DNA of 64,000 bases from Prorocentrum cordatum (lineage: Eukaryota; Sar; Dinophyceae; Prorocentrales; Prorocentraceae). Both the position numbers and the translations under genes were made by a program. Below are positions 21,771 through 32,135 of the stretch, piece by piece; position 1 is the first letter of the stretch; the number at the start of each line of letters is the position of its first letter. The stretch lies in contig CAUYUJ010016289.1 of assembly GCA_963575745.1 (NCBI GenBank), forward strand, positions 191,406 to 255,405, written 5' to 3'. The notes under the pieces are model-generated. The model was not told the DNA's origin. It saw only the letters and a program-made list of their open reading frames with translations, and made no database searches.

Positions 21771-21901
21771 TATGCGGGGGGCCGTCCTCCGAGCAGGGGA
21801 GGCATGACGCCCACTTCTGAGTGGCCCACTGTGGTTCGGCATACCAGGAAAATCAGGAAGCAGCTGGACGCTGCACTTCCTGCAAAGAAGCCACTGCGAC
21901 C

Positions 21902-23480
21902 TTAGCGAACGGGCGCGGCGGGCTGCAGGGGCGTAGAGGGCAAGGAGGGGGGGGGGTCCAGAGCGTTAGCGGCAAGGAGGACTTCATCCAGGTCACAGAG
22001 ATCCGTGCCAGGACAAGGGAAATCAATGGCAAGGGGGCTGGGATGCGTCGCCCACGCGACAAAAGCGTGAACAGCGCGGTGCCTGGCAGCCCTCAGGGCG
22101 TCGGCCCAGAAGACGCCGAGCGTCGCGACTCGGTCGGCGGCCTTGTTGAGCCGCCGTCGAACGGCCTGCCAGGAGAGCGTCCAGCCCCCGTTGGCCGCCT
22201 GTCTCGCAATGTGGAGCCGCCTGTAGCGACCCGTCCCGGCGCCGTATCGGATGGCGGCAAGATTGCCCCCAACGACTCTGGCGCCCCGGACGGGGCCCTC
22301 GATGTGCAGGAGCAGGGCGAGGCCAGCTCTGCACCCTGCGGCTTCTGCTGTCTGGGCGTTGTCGTCCCTGGGCAGGGCGACAACGACTGTGGCGACCACT
22401 CTGGGCGGGCTGGCTCTGGGATCGTGCCTCCACAGGAGGGCCCCTGCTCCGGCGACCTTTGGCCTGTCCAGGATGCTTCTAGCGCCCCCGTCGAACGTGA
22501 CCTCGCATGGCCATTGGGCTGCGTCTGCCGCTGGGAACGGAGAGTCGCCCACTGCGATTTCGTCGCCTCGCTCCATGTTCCTGCTGGCGCACAGGGCCAG
22601 GGCGTGAGTGTCGCATCCACGGCAGCATGCGCGGGCCCATTGGGCTGAGGGGTCCGCTGCCGAGCGCGGGCATGGGAACCAGCCTCGCCCAGGGAGCATC
22701 CAGCCTGCACGCGTGTCGGCGGCTTGTAGCACCGCCAGGCGGTCACCCGCTTGCAACGCGTGGGTGGCCACGGGAAGGCGTCTGACCTCACCTTCGGCGC
22801 GGGCAGCTTGTCTTTCCATGTGGGGCCTGGCAGCGCCGCAGAGGCGCTGTCCTGTCTCGCCTTGCGGGTTGCACACCTGGCATGCCGTGAGCATGGGCGC
22901 CCCGACAGGAGTCTCCGCCGCGTCGGCGGGAGGAGCCTGCCCTTCGCGCCAGTCATCGTCGCTGTCGCTTTGTTGGTCGGAGCATGAGACAACGATACCT
23001 TGCACGATGAGCCTGGCGGCCTCGTGGGCCGAGAGCGGGGTGCAGTCCAGGTTCACGCAGTAGCGGTACGACGCCTGGTGGAGGAGCAGGCAGACTAGCC
23101 TCTGGTGGCCCCCGCGGGTGCAAAGGGCGCGGGCCAGGTCGCGGGGGTGGCTTGGGGCACGCGCTCGCTTCCAGGCGAGAGCCAAAGAGGGGCACCAGCA
23201 ACAGACGTGCTCCGTGGTGGCCTCTCCACGACCGCACAGTGGGCAGACTCCGTAGAGGCCCTGTCGGCCCTTGACGCTTACGTGGCCGTGGGCGTTCCGC
23301 TGGACCGCCGCGTCAGCGCGAAGTTCTGCGGGAAGCAATTCCGTGTCCAGGAGGGGCCCGAGGTCGGTCTGGCCGGCCCATTGACCCAGGCACGCGTTGC
23401 ACCACGCGTCCCCAGGATCGTTGTGCCCTGCCGTGAGCCAGACCCTTCCACAGTTGCACTGGTGCGGGAGGCGGTCGGCA
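21902..23480 (-). CDS. Retroelement zinc knuckles and RNase H domain
   Basis: The 478-codon frame 23338-21902 is open further upstream to about 23480. It starts with CNCGRVW and WCNACLGQW, then CPLCGRGEATTEHVCCWCP at residues 32-50, the CCHC-type knuckle usual between RT and RNase H in non-LTR elements. RNase H follows from residue 280: TFDGGA (Asp283), AEAAGCRAGL (Glu332), VVGGNL where Gly358 replaces the expected Asp, and LNKAADRVA (Asp402). The enzyme removes template RNA during cDNA synthesis. Loss of the third acidic residue should impair catalysis. Several more Cys pairs at residues 150-250 are unexplained. Confidence 0.75.
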
Positions 23481-23509
23481 GCGCCACGTCTCCTGGCTGA
23501 GCCGGGTAG

Positions 23510-24471
23510 CTAGTTGGCAAGAAAGCGCAGGACGTGGTGTGCCTCGGTGAAGGAGGCGCAAAGTTGGATCAGGGTCCACTCAGCGCCGTCGGTCTGAGCC
23601 CAGCGCCTGGTCTGGCTGGCGTCACGAAACCATTTGCTGACGCAGGGCCCGCGTAGCTGAGCCCATGCGGCCACGTAGAACACCCTGCCGAAGTAGCGGC
23701 CACGAATCCTGCGCGGATCTTGCTGTGCGCGAACCAAGAAGTCAGCAGCCCTGGTGTGCGAGAGCACCTTGGAGCCAAGCCTGAAGGGCCCCTGTTGTCT
23801 GATGAACTTCGCGGCCCACGCGTTGAGCTTGTTCCACCTGGTCCTGGCCCGCTTCTGGGCGGGGAGAGGTCCCCAGACGTCTCCCAGCGCGTGAGCCCTG
23901 GCAGCAATCGCCCCGGCGGTGGCAACCGGACATTTCGGGCACCCAGGGAAGCGGAATAGGATACCGAGACCGGTGAGCACGCTGTCTGGGATCCAGGAAG
24001 CGCCAGCGAGACCCAGGGCCACTCGCAGCTGGGCCCGGAGCGCTCGCTCCTGCAGCACGTGGCGAGATGGGAGTTCCAGGTAAGGGCAGTACGAGAGGGG
24101 GACACCCCCGCAAGGTGAAGGGCCATAGCACGATCGCAGATCTTGGGAAGAGGCTTGTCCCACGCGCCGGTGACGAGAGCATCTACCTGTCCGCGCGTCA
24201 GCCGCCCTCCTGGGGGAAGTGCCTCGCCCTCCGCGGTCTGGAGACAACGCTGGCGCCGAGGCGCGGCCACTGCGGGGTGACGGCGGAGGAACCGAAGGGA
24301 GTGCAGTCCACGAGCCGCCTCCACCACTCGTGGCTGCTCGCCGTCACCAGTGCAATCTTGAAGTTGCAGGCGCACGGCGTATGCCAGGGGCGGCAGGCTC
24401 CAGCTGCGGCGGGGCCGAGGGCGTTGCGGATCAGAGCCTGGATGAGGGCAGGGGGCAGGCCCTTGATGCAT
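23510..24471 (-). pseudogene. Reverse transcriptase thumb/connection region, two frames
   Basis: Frame 24471 onward gives GRLTRGQVDALVTGAWDKPL and PKICDRAMALHLAGVSPS. Frame 24247-23510 continues with VLQERALRAQLRVALGLAGA, then CPKCPV, WNKLNAWAAKFIRQQGPF and ends FTEAHHVLRFLAN before a stop. Helical, basic and positioned between RT motif C and the knuckle, this fits the thumb of a LINE-type RT. A frameshift lies near 24090. Confidence 0.55.
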
Positions 24472-25685
24472 AGGTCGCTTCCTTGCCTTTCCAGGATGAC
24501 AGGTTCGTCCGCCAGGGCGGTCGCCACACGGTGGTCGAAGGCCAGGAGTACTCTCTGCACTTGTGCGTCTCTACCAGGAGTCCGGCCACCTTGGCCAGCC
24601 ACGGGAGGGCGATGGCCGCGCGGAGCGCCTGGCCCGTTAAGGCGAGGAGAGCGGCGAGGTCGTCCACGTTGGTGGGATTGGCATTTCCTGTGATGTCCGC
24701 AACCGCATCTACGAGTGGGTCGTAGCCCATGCACCAAAGAAGCGGTGAGGCAGTGCCGCCCATGCCGACGGAGCGAAGAAATCTCCAGATTGTTATGTTG
24801 TATTTGCCCTTGCAGGTCTGGACGCTGCGCCCGCTGAGCAGGGGGTCCAGGGCGCGCAGGAGCCAGGACGGTAGTTGCGACTTGCGCAGTAAGAGACCCA
24901 CCCACTGCAGTGAGACCCTTTCGAAGGCCTTGTTCTGGTCACAGAAGACCGCTGTGCTAGGGGCGGCGCCTAGGCACGCCTCAGCCTCCTGGATGTAGCG
25001 TTGTACCACGTCGTAGTGGCTTCCGAGGAGCTCCCGCCAGCTGTCACCAGGGCCAGGATCCGAGACTGGGTCACTGCCTAGGCGTTCGGTTACAATGTTG
25101 ATGTTGGGGCCGCACTGCCCCCCGTTCTTGGCGGCCTGGTGCTGGCTCAACCTCGGCTCTACCGTGGGACCGAGGCAGTCTGCGATGGTGGCCCCGTACA
25201 GCCTGCGCATAGATGTCGGGAGTTGAAGCGGACGCATGTCGTTGGGCTTCTCCGCGGCCGTCTTCTTGCCCATCCACACAAGGAGGTCGATCACTGGCCG
25301 ATGACCACGTCGATGAGTTCTGGGTTGATGTCTGCAGCGTACCAGGCTTTCCCGAGGAGGCAGGCGACGAAGCGAGCGCCAGGGTGGTAGATCTCGCAGG
25401 TTTATCCGTCAACGCCAGGCGCGCTGCCGCTTGGGCCCAGACCAGGGAGGCGATCTTTCCCCAATCCGGGCGGGGGCTGTCTGGGAAGAGGCCCAGGTCC
25501 TTATCTTGGAAGTAGCGGTCCAGGATGCGTGCCCCTGAAGAAGGCAGCTGGGAAGCTGTCTGCCAGATGTGGCTCCGACTTCCCCAGAGTACCCGGTCCA
25601 CGTCCTCCGGCCTGTCTTGCCACGCGCCCTGTTCGTCGCGTACGCCGAGGATGGCGCGTGTCTTGACGAAAATCTCGCGCCCCAA
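24431..25685 (-). pseudogene. Non-LTR-type reverse transcriptase
   Basis: Frames 25685-25071 and 25294-24431. The first begins MGREIFVKTRAILGVRDEQG and runs through an N-terminal helical region. The second has the core: RPLQLPTSMRRLYGATIADC (motifs 1-2), FCDQNKAFERV (motif A, Asp119 of this frame at about 24940), SVGMGGTASPLLWCMGYDPL (motif B), and PTNVDDLAALL (motif C, the Y-x-D-D position, at about 24664). Motif A has Glu in the usual F-D position and motif C has Asn-Val for Tyr-Ala, but all catalytic Asp residues survive. The frame switches near 25300 (DINPELIDVVIGQ | VIDLLVWMGKK). Confidence 0.85.
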
Positions 25686-26138
25686 TCTGTAGCGCGCTGC
25701 CAGGGTGGGGCGCTCCGCGCCCTGACCTCTCTGTGCTGGTGTCAGTCTGGAGGCGCGTCTTTGCGCGATGTCGCTCCCACTTGCGCAGCCAGGTGGCGGC
25801 TTGCTGCGGTGTGAGATCGCCCCCGTTCGGCGAGCAAGGCAGCCAAGGTGCCTACTGGTCTGGCGCTGTGGGCAGCGCGCGCCGCCCCACTACCAGGAGG
25901 GCGCCAGGAGACTGCATGGACTTTTGCGCTTCCATGTCCGCCACCAGTCTTCGATGGCAGCGGAGAGGGCGCGCCGTCCAAGGGTCAGCAAGGCGGGGAT
26001 GAGCGGAACCGTTATGTCCTCCACGTCGGCGGTGTGTGGTTGTGGTGGTTTATGCCTGGTCTCGCCGCCCCCGTCGTCATTGTCGTGGCGTCGGCCTGGG
26101 AAGCTACCTGGCGCTGCCAGCCTCACCAAGGCGCTTGG

Positions 26139-26910
26139 TTAAAGCAGGCCTGCGAGGTCAGCGTCTGGGGCGCGGAACATCCGTTCGAGATGGGCAAACA
26201 TTTGCCTGAGGTCGGCGTGCGCCTCAGTGGTGAGTGCGCGTATGCCGTGGGCCCGAATGGTGTTGTCGCGCCTGCGTCTTCTTGCTCCATCCGGCTCTAG
26301 GTAGAGGATAGCGCGGTCGGACAGCGATGGTTTCCAGGCTTTGCGGACACTGTAGAGCCCCAGCTCGTCGTCGGCGCCCACCCCAGTGGGGCCATCCATC
26401 GGTGCGGGCGATTGACGAGCCCGCGCTGCTGAACACGTCGGTGAGGGCCGCCACATCTTCCGCCTCGCCGACTCTTGGACAGTCGATCTGTGAGGTTGAC
26501 ATCACCACCCCAAAACGTGGGCGCATCATCCCAGGTTTCGCCGGCTTGCTGGATAGCCGCAGTGGTTTCCGCCTTCCAGGAGGGGGGAAAGTAAATAGAT
26601 GCTACCCTGAAGGTATGTCCGTTTTGTACCAGGATAGCGGACACGGCGCAGCCCGGGACCAGGTCGTCTGAGCTGACCAGGGTGGCGCCGCGCGGGATCA
26701 GGATGGCGACTCCGCCCGCCAGGCCCCCTCCAAGACCAGCGTAGGCTGGGGGGCAGGGAACATTGTGGTCCAGACGGCGGCCTCGTGATCTGACCAGTGC
26801 GTCTCCTGCAGGAGGCCAATCCTGCCATTGTTAGTCATCTGGGTTAGTCATTTGGGTTGTGCGGTGGTGCTCCTGAGGTAGCGTACGTTCCAGCAGGCCA
26901 CACGTGGCGC
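26139..26910 (-). pseudogene. APE-type endonuclease of element 1
   Basis: Motifs are spread over four frames: ACWNVRYL at about 26890, RIGLLQETHWSDHEAAVW at about 26815, GGVAILIPRG, ASIYFPPSW, WGGDVNLTD (ORF 26644, about 26512), and PSLSDRAILYL (ORF 26456). This is the order of the exonuclease-endonuclease-phosphatase fold that nicks target DNA for target-primed reverse transcription. In the last motif the expected S-D-H is S-D-R (codon 26313-26315), so the catalytic His is lost. The APE domain follows the methyltransferase directly. Confidence 0.75.
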
Positions 26911-29013
26911 CCCGCTGTTGCTGGCCACTGCGAGGGCTCTGACGAGGTCCCGTACTGCAATGGCGGCGCAGAGATCGGCCCATGTGGGATTGTCCCACGG
27001 CTCGTTGCGCAGCACAGCCCAGAGGGCCCGTGGGCGCCGAAAGGTGTGACTACAGTGTGGAGCCAGGGCTCTGTTGAGAGTGGTGCAGGCAAGCTGCCAG
27101 GCGCGCGCCCTGGCGCCAGGTGCCAGGATCTGCCCTCCGGGCGACCCCAGGGCTCCGTGGAGCGCCCCGAGGTCTTGTCCTGATCCTAAGGGAACGGCGG
27201 ACCGGCGGGGAAGAGGCCTTGCCCCTGAAGAGACCGCAGAGCATCGTCGGGGAAGGGGGAGTCTCTGAGTGGTGCCAACGGGCAGTGTGTTGTGGCAAAG
27301 GCGCGAGCTGCTCTCCAGGCTGTCAGGATGTGGTCGTCGTTGGGGGCACTTTGCTGCCAGCCGGGGAGCGGTTCGTTTCGACTCCAGGCAAGGATGACGC
27401 TCACAATCCTGCGTTGCAGGCAGCGCGGGTCGAAGTGTACGCCCACAGCGTCGTACAGCTGTCTTCCGCGTATACCCAGAGAAATGTAGTACTCTCCCAG
27501 TCCAACCGCCCGCGCGCGCTCGGCCGGCGATGGAATGCGCAGTCCGCGTTTTCGGCCTTCGCTTATGAGCCAGGCAGCCCATGCCTTGACCTTGCTCTCT
27601 GCTGCCAGGCTCCCTCGCTCCCTGTTTTGGATGACCAGGGTGAGCCCCTCTGTGCATCCTGGGAACGAATGCTCGGCACCGGTCTCTGCCAGGATGCTCT
27701 TCACGCCGTTTTTGGTGTCGGTCAGTGAACGATGGAACCACCTGTGCCGGCTGTCCTCGTCGCACAGCAGGCAGAGTAGGCGCGTTTGGTAGCTGCTGGG
27801 TAATCGAGTCCGGGTCCGACGCCGGCGCTCTTGACTGAGTCCAAGTTGGGATCCTGCCGTCTGGTCTGAAGGGCCATCCGCGTTCCCACGGACAGGGGGG
27901 CCTCAGGTAGGTGATGGTGTCTTCAGCGGGTGGGCAGCTGCTAATCCACACCTTTTCCCTGGGGCTCGCCACGGCGCTTGCGGCGTTGAGCTTGACCGCC
28001 CATTCGGTTGGGAGTCCGCCCATCGCTGCGCACATAGCTAGCCTGTGTACTGAGTTCATCGTGGCGACGTTCTCGACGAGCACTACGATTCTGAGGTCAG
28101 GCCTGAGCCTGCGCGCCCGCGCCCAGGCCAGCGGGACAGCGAAGAAGTTCACCGATTGAAGTCCAGCCAGGCCGTCTCGCCCCCCGAACTGGCCAGCTGA
28201 GGATAGGTTGGTGCACGGCGGTCCAGCTACGATGAGAAGAAGGCTGTTGCGGTCGAGGGTCATCACGTGTCTCTCCCAAAGGGTGCTGGCGCCGTGACTT
28301 CGGAAAAGGTCCCAGACGTCCACTCCTAGTCGTCGATGCGCGGGGCCACCGTCGTATGCCGCGGCTGCTGGCTGGGACCATATTCGCTCAACTGCGCTGG
28401 CGGAATCTTCGTTGATCTCTACAAAGACCGAGGATTTGAACCGTTGGCTTGCGGAAATTCTCGCCAGGAGGTCTCCGATCGCTAGCCTTGCCCATCCACA
28501 ACCGTCGCAAACAGAGACGAGGTGGATGCTTGCCCCTGCCTCGGCACGAGAATTGGGCCTGGGGTCTTCTACACGTGCCGTTGTCTGCTGCGTTAGGTCT
28601 ACCGTTTCGTCCTCTCTGATGCCCTGCTCCAGTCGCAATTGCCTTGAAATCTGCCAGGCCGCGTCGGTCGGTCCCAGGGTTACGGCCCCCTGCCCCTGGA
28701 GTGTACGCAGCGTGTCCAGGCTTCGGTTGTTGTCGAGTCCAGCGATCTGATATGCTGCCAGGATCGTCTGGAGGGGCAACAGGAGAGAGCCCTGTGAACT
28801 CGTTGCGGTGGTGCCCAGACTTGCTGCAGCACGTCGACCGGATCTGGTGCTGCAGTGGCTTCGTCTGGGCTGAACTCGGATGTGCGCTGTCTGGCCCTGC
28901 GCTGTCCCTGGTCCTCGGCGCTGGCTGGGCCGTGCGCGGGTCGGGTTGTCTCTCTGCCAGGTTCGGCCGCCTCTGACCTGGGTCCGTCGCTGTGCCTGGG
29001 GCCTCCTTCCCAC
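26848..29013 (-). CDS. C5-cytosine DNA methyltransferase catalytic domain in element 1
   Basis: 721-codon frame. Residues 1-160 are polar and low in complexity. Residues 165-390 hold the methyltransferase: VSVCDGCGWARLAIGDLL (motif I), SSVFVEINEDSASAVERIW (motif II), LLIVAGPPCTNLSSAGQFGG (motif IV with the catalytic Pro-Cys, about 28220), VVLVENVATMN (motif VI, Glu-Asn-Val), and SPREKVWISSC (motif VIII). Motifs IX-X continue in the frame 27704-27186. The product would methylate cytosine at C5, perhaps on the element's own cDNA (inference). The frame ends just after the first endonuclease motif (ACWNVRYL). A stop at 29066-29068 precedes; the same frame is open upstream to 29553. Confidence 0.85.
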   Translation of the reverse strand: MGRRPQAQRRTQVRGGRTWQRDNPTRARPSQRRGPGTAQGQTAHIRVQPRRSHCSTRSGRRAAASLGTTATSSQGSLLLPLQTILAAYQIAGLDNNRSLDTLRTLQGQGAVTLGPTDAAWQISRQLRLEQGIREDETVDLTQQTTARVEDPRPNSRAEAGASIHLVSVCDGCGWARLAIGDLLARISASQRFKSSVFVEINEDSASAVERIWSQPAAAAYDGGPAHRRLGVDVWDLFRSHGASTLWERHVMTLDRNSLLLIVAGPPCTNLSSAGQFGGRDGLAGLQSVNFFAVPLAWARARRLRPDLRIVVLVENVATMNSVHRLAMCAAMGGLPTEWAVKLNAASAVASPREKVWISSCPPAEDTITYLRPPCPWERGWPFRPDGRIPTWTQSRAPASDPDSITQQLPNAPTLPAVRRGQPAQVVPSFTDRHQKRREEHPGRDRCRAFVPRMHRGAHPGHPKQGAREPGSREQGQGMGCLAHKRRPKTRTAHSIAGRARAGGWTGRVLHFSGYTRKTAVRRCGRTLRPALPATQDCERHPCLESKRTAPRLAAKCPQRRPHPDSLESSSRLCHNTLPVGTTQRLPLPRRCSAVSSGARPLPRRSAVPLGSGQDLGALHGALGSPGGQILAPGARARAWQLACTTLNRALAPHCSHTFRRPRALWAVLRNEPWDNPTWADLCAAIAVRDLVRALAVASNSGAPRVACWNVRYLRSTTAQPK
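27186..27704 (-). CDS. C-terminal part of the methyltransferase (motifs IX-X)
   Basis: 172-codon frame. Residues 57-93 read IPSPAERARAVGLGEYYIS and GRQLYDAVGVHFDP, matching the arrangement of motif IX (R-E-x-A-R-x-Q-G-F type) and motif X (G-N-x-V type) that close C5 methyltransferases. In motif X the usual Gly-Asn is replaced by Tyr-Asp. It lies downstream of the main domain in the expected place but in a different frame, so at least one frameshift lies between 27846 and 27704, in the target-recognition region. Confidence 0.65.
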   Translation of the reverse strand: MKSILAETGAEHSFPGCTEGLTLVIQNRERGSLAAESKVKAWAAWLISEGRKRGLRIPSPAERARAVGLGEYYISLGIRGRQLYDAVGVHFDPRCLQRRIVSVILAWSRNEPLPGWQQSAPNDDHILTAWRAARAFATTHCPLAPLRDSPFPDDALRSLQGQGLFPAGPPFP

Positions 29014-29069
29014 AATTCGATCAGGCGGCGGGTGCCGCTCGCTGCTGTCGGTGGCCTCCTGGATCTGTC

Positions 29070-30580
29070 ACAGTCGGGTCGCTGGCCCGCGCTGCTCGGT
29101 CCGGAGCCGCGTCTTCGGCTTCTGGTGCCCTGCCTCGCTGCGGCTTGTGTCGGGACTCTGGAGATGCTGCGCCCTCTCCTGTGCGCGTCTTGCGCGCTGA
29201 GGTGTGGTCTCGGCAGGGCCGCCTTCTGGCGCGGCTCCTGGGACTCTGTCGCGCGCTCGCTCGCTCGGGCCGCACTCGCCTCGGGCCTCGCTCGAGTCCA
29301 GCCCTTCCCCTGTTCTCGCTGAACTATCTGGGTTTCTGCCGTTCGTGCCTACGCTGTCTGGGCCCCCGTCTGTCGTGCTGTCAGCCGGGCTGGTGTCATG
29401 CAGGTTCTGCCAGGAAGCTCCCACTCCTGCTTGCAGCTGCGCGCCCCGCTCAGCAGCGCATGGGGGCCCTGCTCCCAGGGGGAGCATGGCGGAGACCATG
29501 TTGGCGGTCAGGCGCTGGAACGGTTGACCTGGGACTTCGATCCTCGCTGGCACATGCTGGCGCGGCTGCCGCTGGATTGCCCGCTAGGCACTGCAGTCTG
29601 GCACAAGCAGCGTCTGCGGTGAGCGCCGCGGTCCTGGAACGCATCCTTCTGCCAGCGGCGCTGCGTGCGCCGGGGAGCGGTTAAGCGCCCCAGTACGCGC
29701 TGAAGGCATTCAGGAGAAGAGTCTTCGCAGCCGTCTGTCTAATTGAGGCATGGCGGTGCCCCAGGCGATGGCACTGAGGGCGTCGCCCCACTGACCCGCA
29801 GGAAGGGCGTGCAGGTTCCCCTAGCTGGTCCGTGCCACCACCCGCAGGGAGGCATCCAGGGCGTTCTGCGCGCGCGCCCAATCGGCCTCCATGCAAGGTG
29901 GCAGGTTTGGGCCTCCTCTGGGCGTGTCGCCCCGCCCCAGGGGGTCGCTTTCGGTTCTCGGCACGGTGTCCGGCGCTGGGCGCGCCGCGGGCGCTGGTGG
30001 GGCACCTGGTGGGGCGCCTGCCGCGTCAATTCTCGGATTCGCAGGCCCTGAAGGGGCTCCTTGCTGGTTGTCTGCAGGACTGGGTTGCTCTGGCGCCTGT
30101 CGGTGGCCGACAGGGGGGGTCGCTTGTCCAGGGCCCTCCCTCGCGGGGCTGCTGTCGGGGGGGGGGCATCTGCGCTGCCAGCTGGCGCAGCGGCGTCTGA
30201 CGCTCCTTCGCCTTGGCTGCCGCGGCCGCTGGCCGGCGCCGGGGCGACCGCGTCATCTGCGGGCGGGGCCGCAGTTTCTGCGGGCCGCATGCCTCCCTCG
30301 TCGCGGCCCCCGGCTGCGGGGGCAGCTGCCTGGGCGTTCCTTGCGCTGGCCGCGGGGATGGCTGCGTTCCCCGTAGCGGTGCATACTGCCTCACGCGCAC
30401 CATCCGGCGCCGCGCTGACTGCTGATGCTAGCGGGGCAGCGTTTCCACGGCTCCTGCTCCTATTGCCGTCGGCGCCCTCCGTGCGCTCGGCTCGCCCGCC
30501 CCTGCCCCCCGCGGGCTTCTGCCTCTCCTGCGTCTCGGCGCACGTCCAGGGCCCTGCCTCTGCCTGTCGCCCCAGTAGAG
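29070..30580 (-). pseudogene. Low-complexity linker with a short conserved-looking stretch
   Basis: Mostly Pro/Ala/Arg/Gly-rich in all minus frames. Near 29900-29690 one frame reads MEADWARAQNALDASLRVVA, then a TAG, then LHALPAGQWGDALSAIAWGT and AKTLLLNAFSAYWGA ending in a stop at 29681. This looks like the C-terminus of the preceding protein. A new polar frame (29553-29068) then leads to the methyltransferase. Domain identity unknown. Confidence 0.4.
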
Positions 30581-30581
30581 A

Positions 30582-31007
30582 TTACCTGGTGGATAGCTGC
30601 TCTAGCCTGTCCAGGGTGCCGTCTTCCATGGCGCGGCTCGTGGATGCGTCGATATCTGAGTCTCTGGACTGGGTGCAAGGGAGCTGTCTCGCGGCTTCCT
30701 CCCTGACGCCCATTTCTCGAATCAGCTGAAAGAGATGGTCGAAGTCAAGCTGTCTTGGGTTGGCGAGCTGCAGGATCCAGATGGCTGAGAACATGTCCCT
30801 GTTGTACCTTTGCAGCGGCCGCCCCTCGAGTTTCCTGCGGAGCTCTAGGACTATCCTGGCCTGTATTCCTCTGGCAAAGTCGTGTACCATTTGCTCTGGT
30901 ACGCAGGCCAGGAATCTGCCCAGCATCCCCTGCGCTGCTCGCAAGGCATCGTCATCCGCCCTTTCCAGGGGGCCGTCGTGCCCTTGTGGGCCGCGGCAAG
31001 TTCTCAC
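30582..31007 (-). CDS. Unknown helical segment of element 1
   Basis: 141-codon frame with normal composition: LRAAQGMLGRFLACVPEQMV, DFARGIQARIVLELRRKLEG, IWILQLANPRQLDFDHLFQL. Predicted helical and charged. It follows the segment at 31555-31004 with a frame change at their junction. No family recognised. Confidence 0.45.
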   Translation of the reverse strand: MRTCRGPQGHDGPLERADDDALRAAQGMLGRFLACVPEQMVHDFARGIQARIVLELRRKLEGRPLQRYNRDMFSAIWILQLANPRQLDFDHLFQLIREMGVREEAARQLPCTQSRDSDIDASTSRAMEDGTLDRLEQLSTR

Positions 31008-31555
31008 CGGGACTTCGGCGCGGTCAAGGAACTGCGTCGGTCTGGCTGGTCCGGCTGCGGGTTCAGGGCCGCCGTTGTGCGCCGCGGAATCGATTGCTGC
31101 CCTGGCGGGCTGGCGTGTAGCCCTGGCGTGGCAGGGGAGGGGGCTGCTGCCGGAGCCATATCCAGGCGCGCGATGTACACTGCTCCTGCGGCGAGCTGTA
31201 ACTTCACTCGTGCCTGCGGCCTGTCAGCCCCTCCGTTGGCTGCCCGTATGTCTGAGTCCGCCGGAAGCAAGATCGTGATCCATGTAGGTATGCTGGTAAA
31301 GAGGAACCCTGTTCCGCCGCTCGCGATAACCTCGATAGCCCTGCCCGCCGCCAGCGCAGCGACAAGGTATTCCCCGGGCTGGATTGTGGTCTGGTAGTCC
31401 CTCAGGCCATCTTGCTGCTCGTCCCCGCGACAGTTGGCATCGGGCGCGCCCCTGCTCATGGCTCTGGCGTTGTCTCGCAGCCAGTCTTCCGCAAGAGCAG
31501 GGGGCGCTGCGCGGGTGTTCGCAGGGTGCGAAGCTCCGTTTGGACCTGAGGGCAA
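31004..31555 (-). CDS. Unknown segment of element 1
   Basis: 183-codon frame containing TTIQPGEYLVAALAAGRAIE, GGTGFLFTSIPTWITILLPA and VKLQLAAGAVYIARLDM. Alternating hydrophobics suggest a beta-rich fold, as in a jelly-roll or structural domain, but I cannot assign it. It continues the segment at 32135-31224 after a frameshift. Confidence 0.45.
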   Translation of the reverse strand: MPSGPNGASHPANTRAAPPALAEDWLRDNARAMSRGAPDANCRGDEQQDGLRDYQTTIQPGEYLVAALAAGRAIEVIASGGTGFLFTSIPTWITILLPADSDIRAANGGADRPQARVKLQLAAGAVYIARLDMAPAAAPSPATPGLHASPPGQQSIPRRTTAALNPQPDQPDRRSSLTAPKSR

Positions 31556-32135
31556 GGGCCAGTCTCGTGAGAATCAGCACCCCTGCGGATCCAACCGTGG
31601 CCGAGTAGAGTCTGAGTGAGCTGTGACCGGGGAGCCAGGACTCGGCCCTCATGGCTCGAGTCTGGGCACTGCCGATCTGTGCACCGTGGCGGTCTCTCGC
31701 CGTGACCTCGAGGATTTGCGGCTGCACGGAGCGCCTGGGAGCTTGCCTGACCGCGACGCGCGCCAGGGCGTCCAGGTGTTCCCGATGCCCTCTCGGGGTC
31801 CCCGCGCTGCGGTGGCTGGGGCCCCTGGAGGGCGTTGCCGGGAAGATCCTGAGGGACTGCGCTCCGATCATCACGCGCCTGGTTCCCACGAAAGCGGCTG
31901 CCATCGTGTCCGCCGCTGCAAGACGTGTTCTGACCTGAGTCATGTACCTGTAGTCTGACACATTTGGGAACCAGGCGTACACTGTTGACACCTGTTCGAC
32001 GGTGCCAGGGCCCGCGGCGGCCTCGATGGCTCCGAGCACGCGCTCGGGTCGCGTCTGTCCCATGTCGGCCAGGTTCCACCCCAAGTGAAAAGCCGTCCTC
32101 TGGGTCTGGAAGGCGAACGAAAGAGGGCCCGCCAT
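31224..32135 (-). CDS. Unknown segment of element 1
   Basis: 303-codon frame, convincing as coding from its start to about 31550: FAFQTQRTAFHLGWNLADMG, VEQVSTVYAWFPNVSDYRYM, ILEVTARDRHGAQIGS. Pattern suggests beta strands. It continues the RING-containing frame after a frameshift at about 32110-32140. No family recognised. Confidence 0.45.
   Translation of the reverse strand: MAGPLSFAFQTQRTAFHLGWNLADMGQTRPERVLGAIEAAAGPGTVEQVSTVYAWFPNVSDYRYMTQVRTRLAAADTMAAAFVGTRRVMIGAQSLRIFPATPSRGPSHRSAGTPRGHREHLDALARVAVRQAPRRSVQPQILEVTARDRHGAQIGSAQTRAMRAESWLPGHSSLRLYSATVGSAGVLILTRLALALRSKRSFAPCEHPRSAPCSCGRLAARQRQSHEQGRARCQLSRGRAARWPEGLPDHNPARGIPCRCAGGGQGYRGYRERRNRVPLYQHTYMDHDLASGGLRHTGSQRRG

Noticed and set aside
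31456-31623. The last part of the 1,507-codon frame as real protein
   Set aside because: From about 32110 the coding composition and continuity pass to the frame 32135-31224. The remainder of the long frame is Arg/Gly/Pro-rich shadow.
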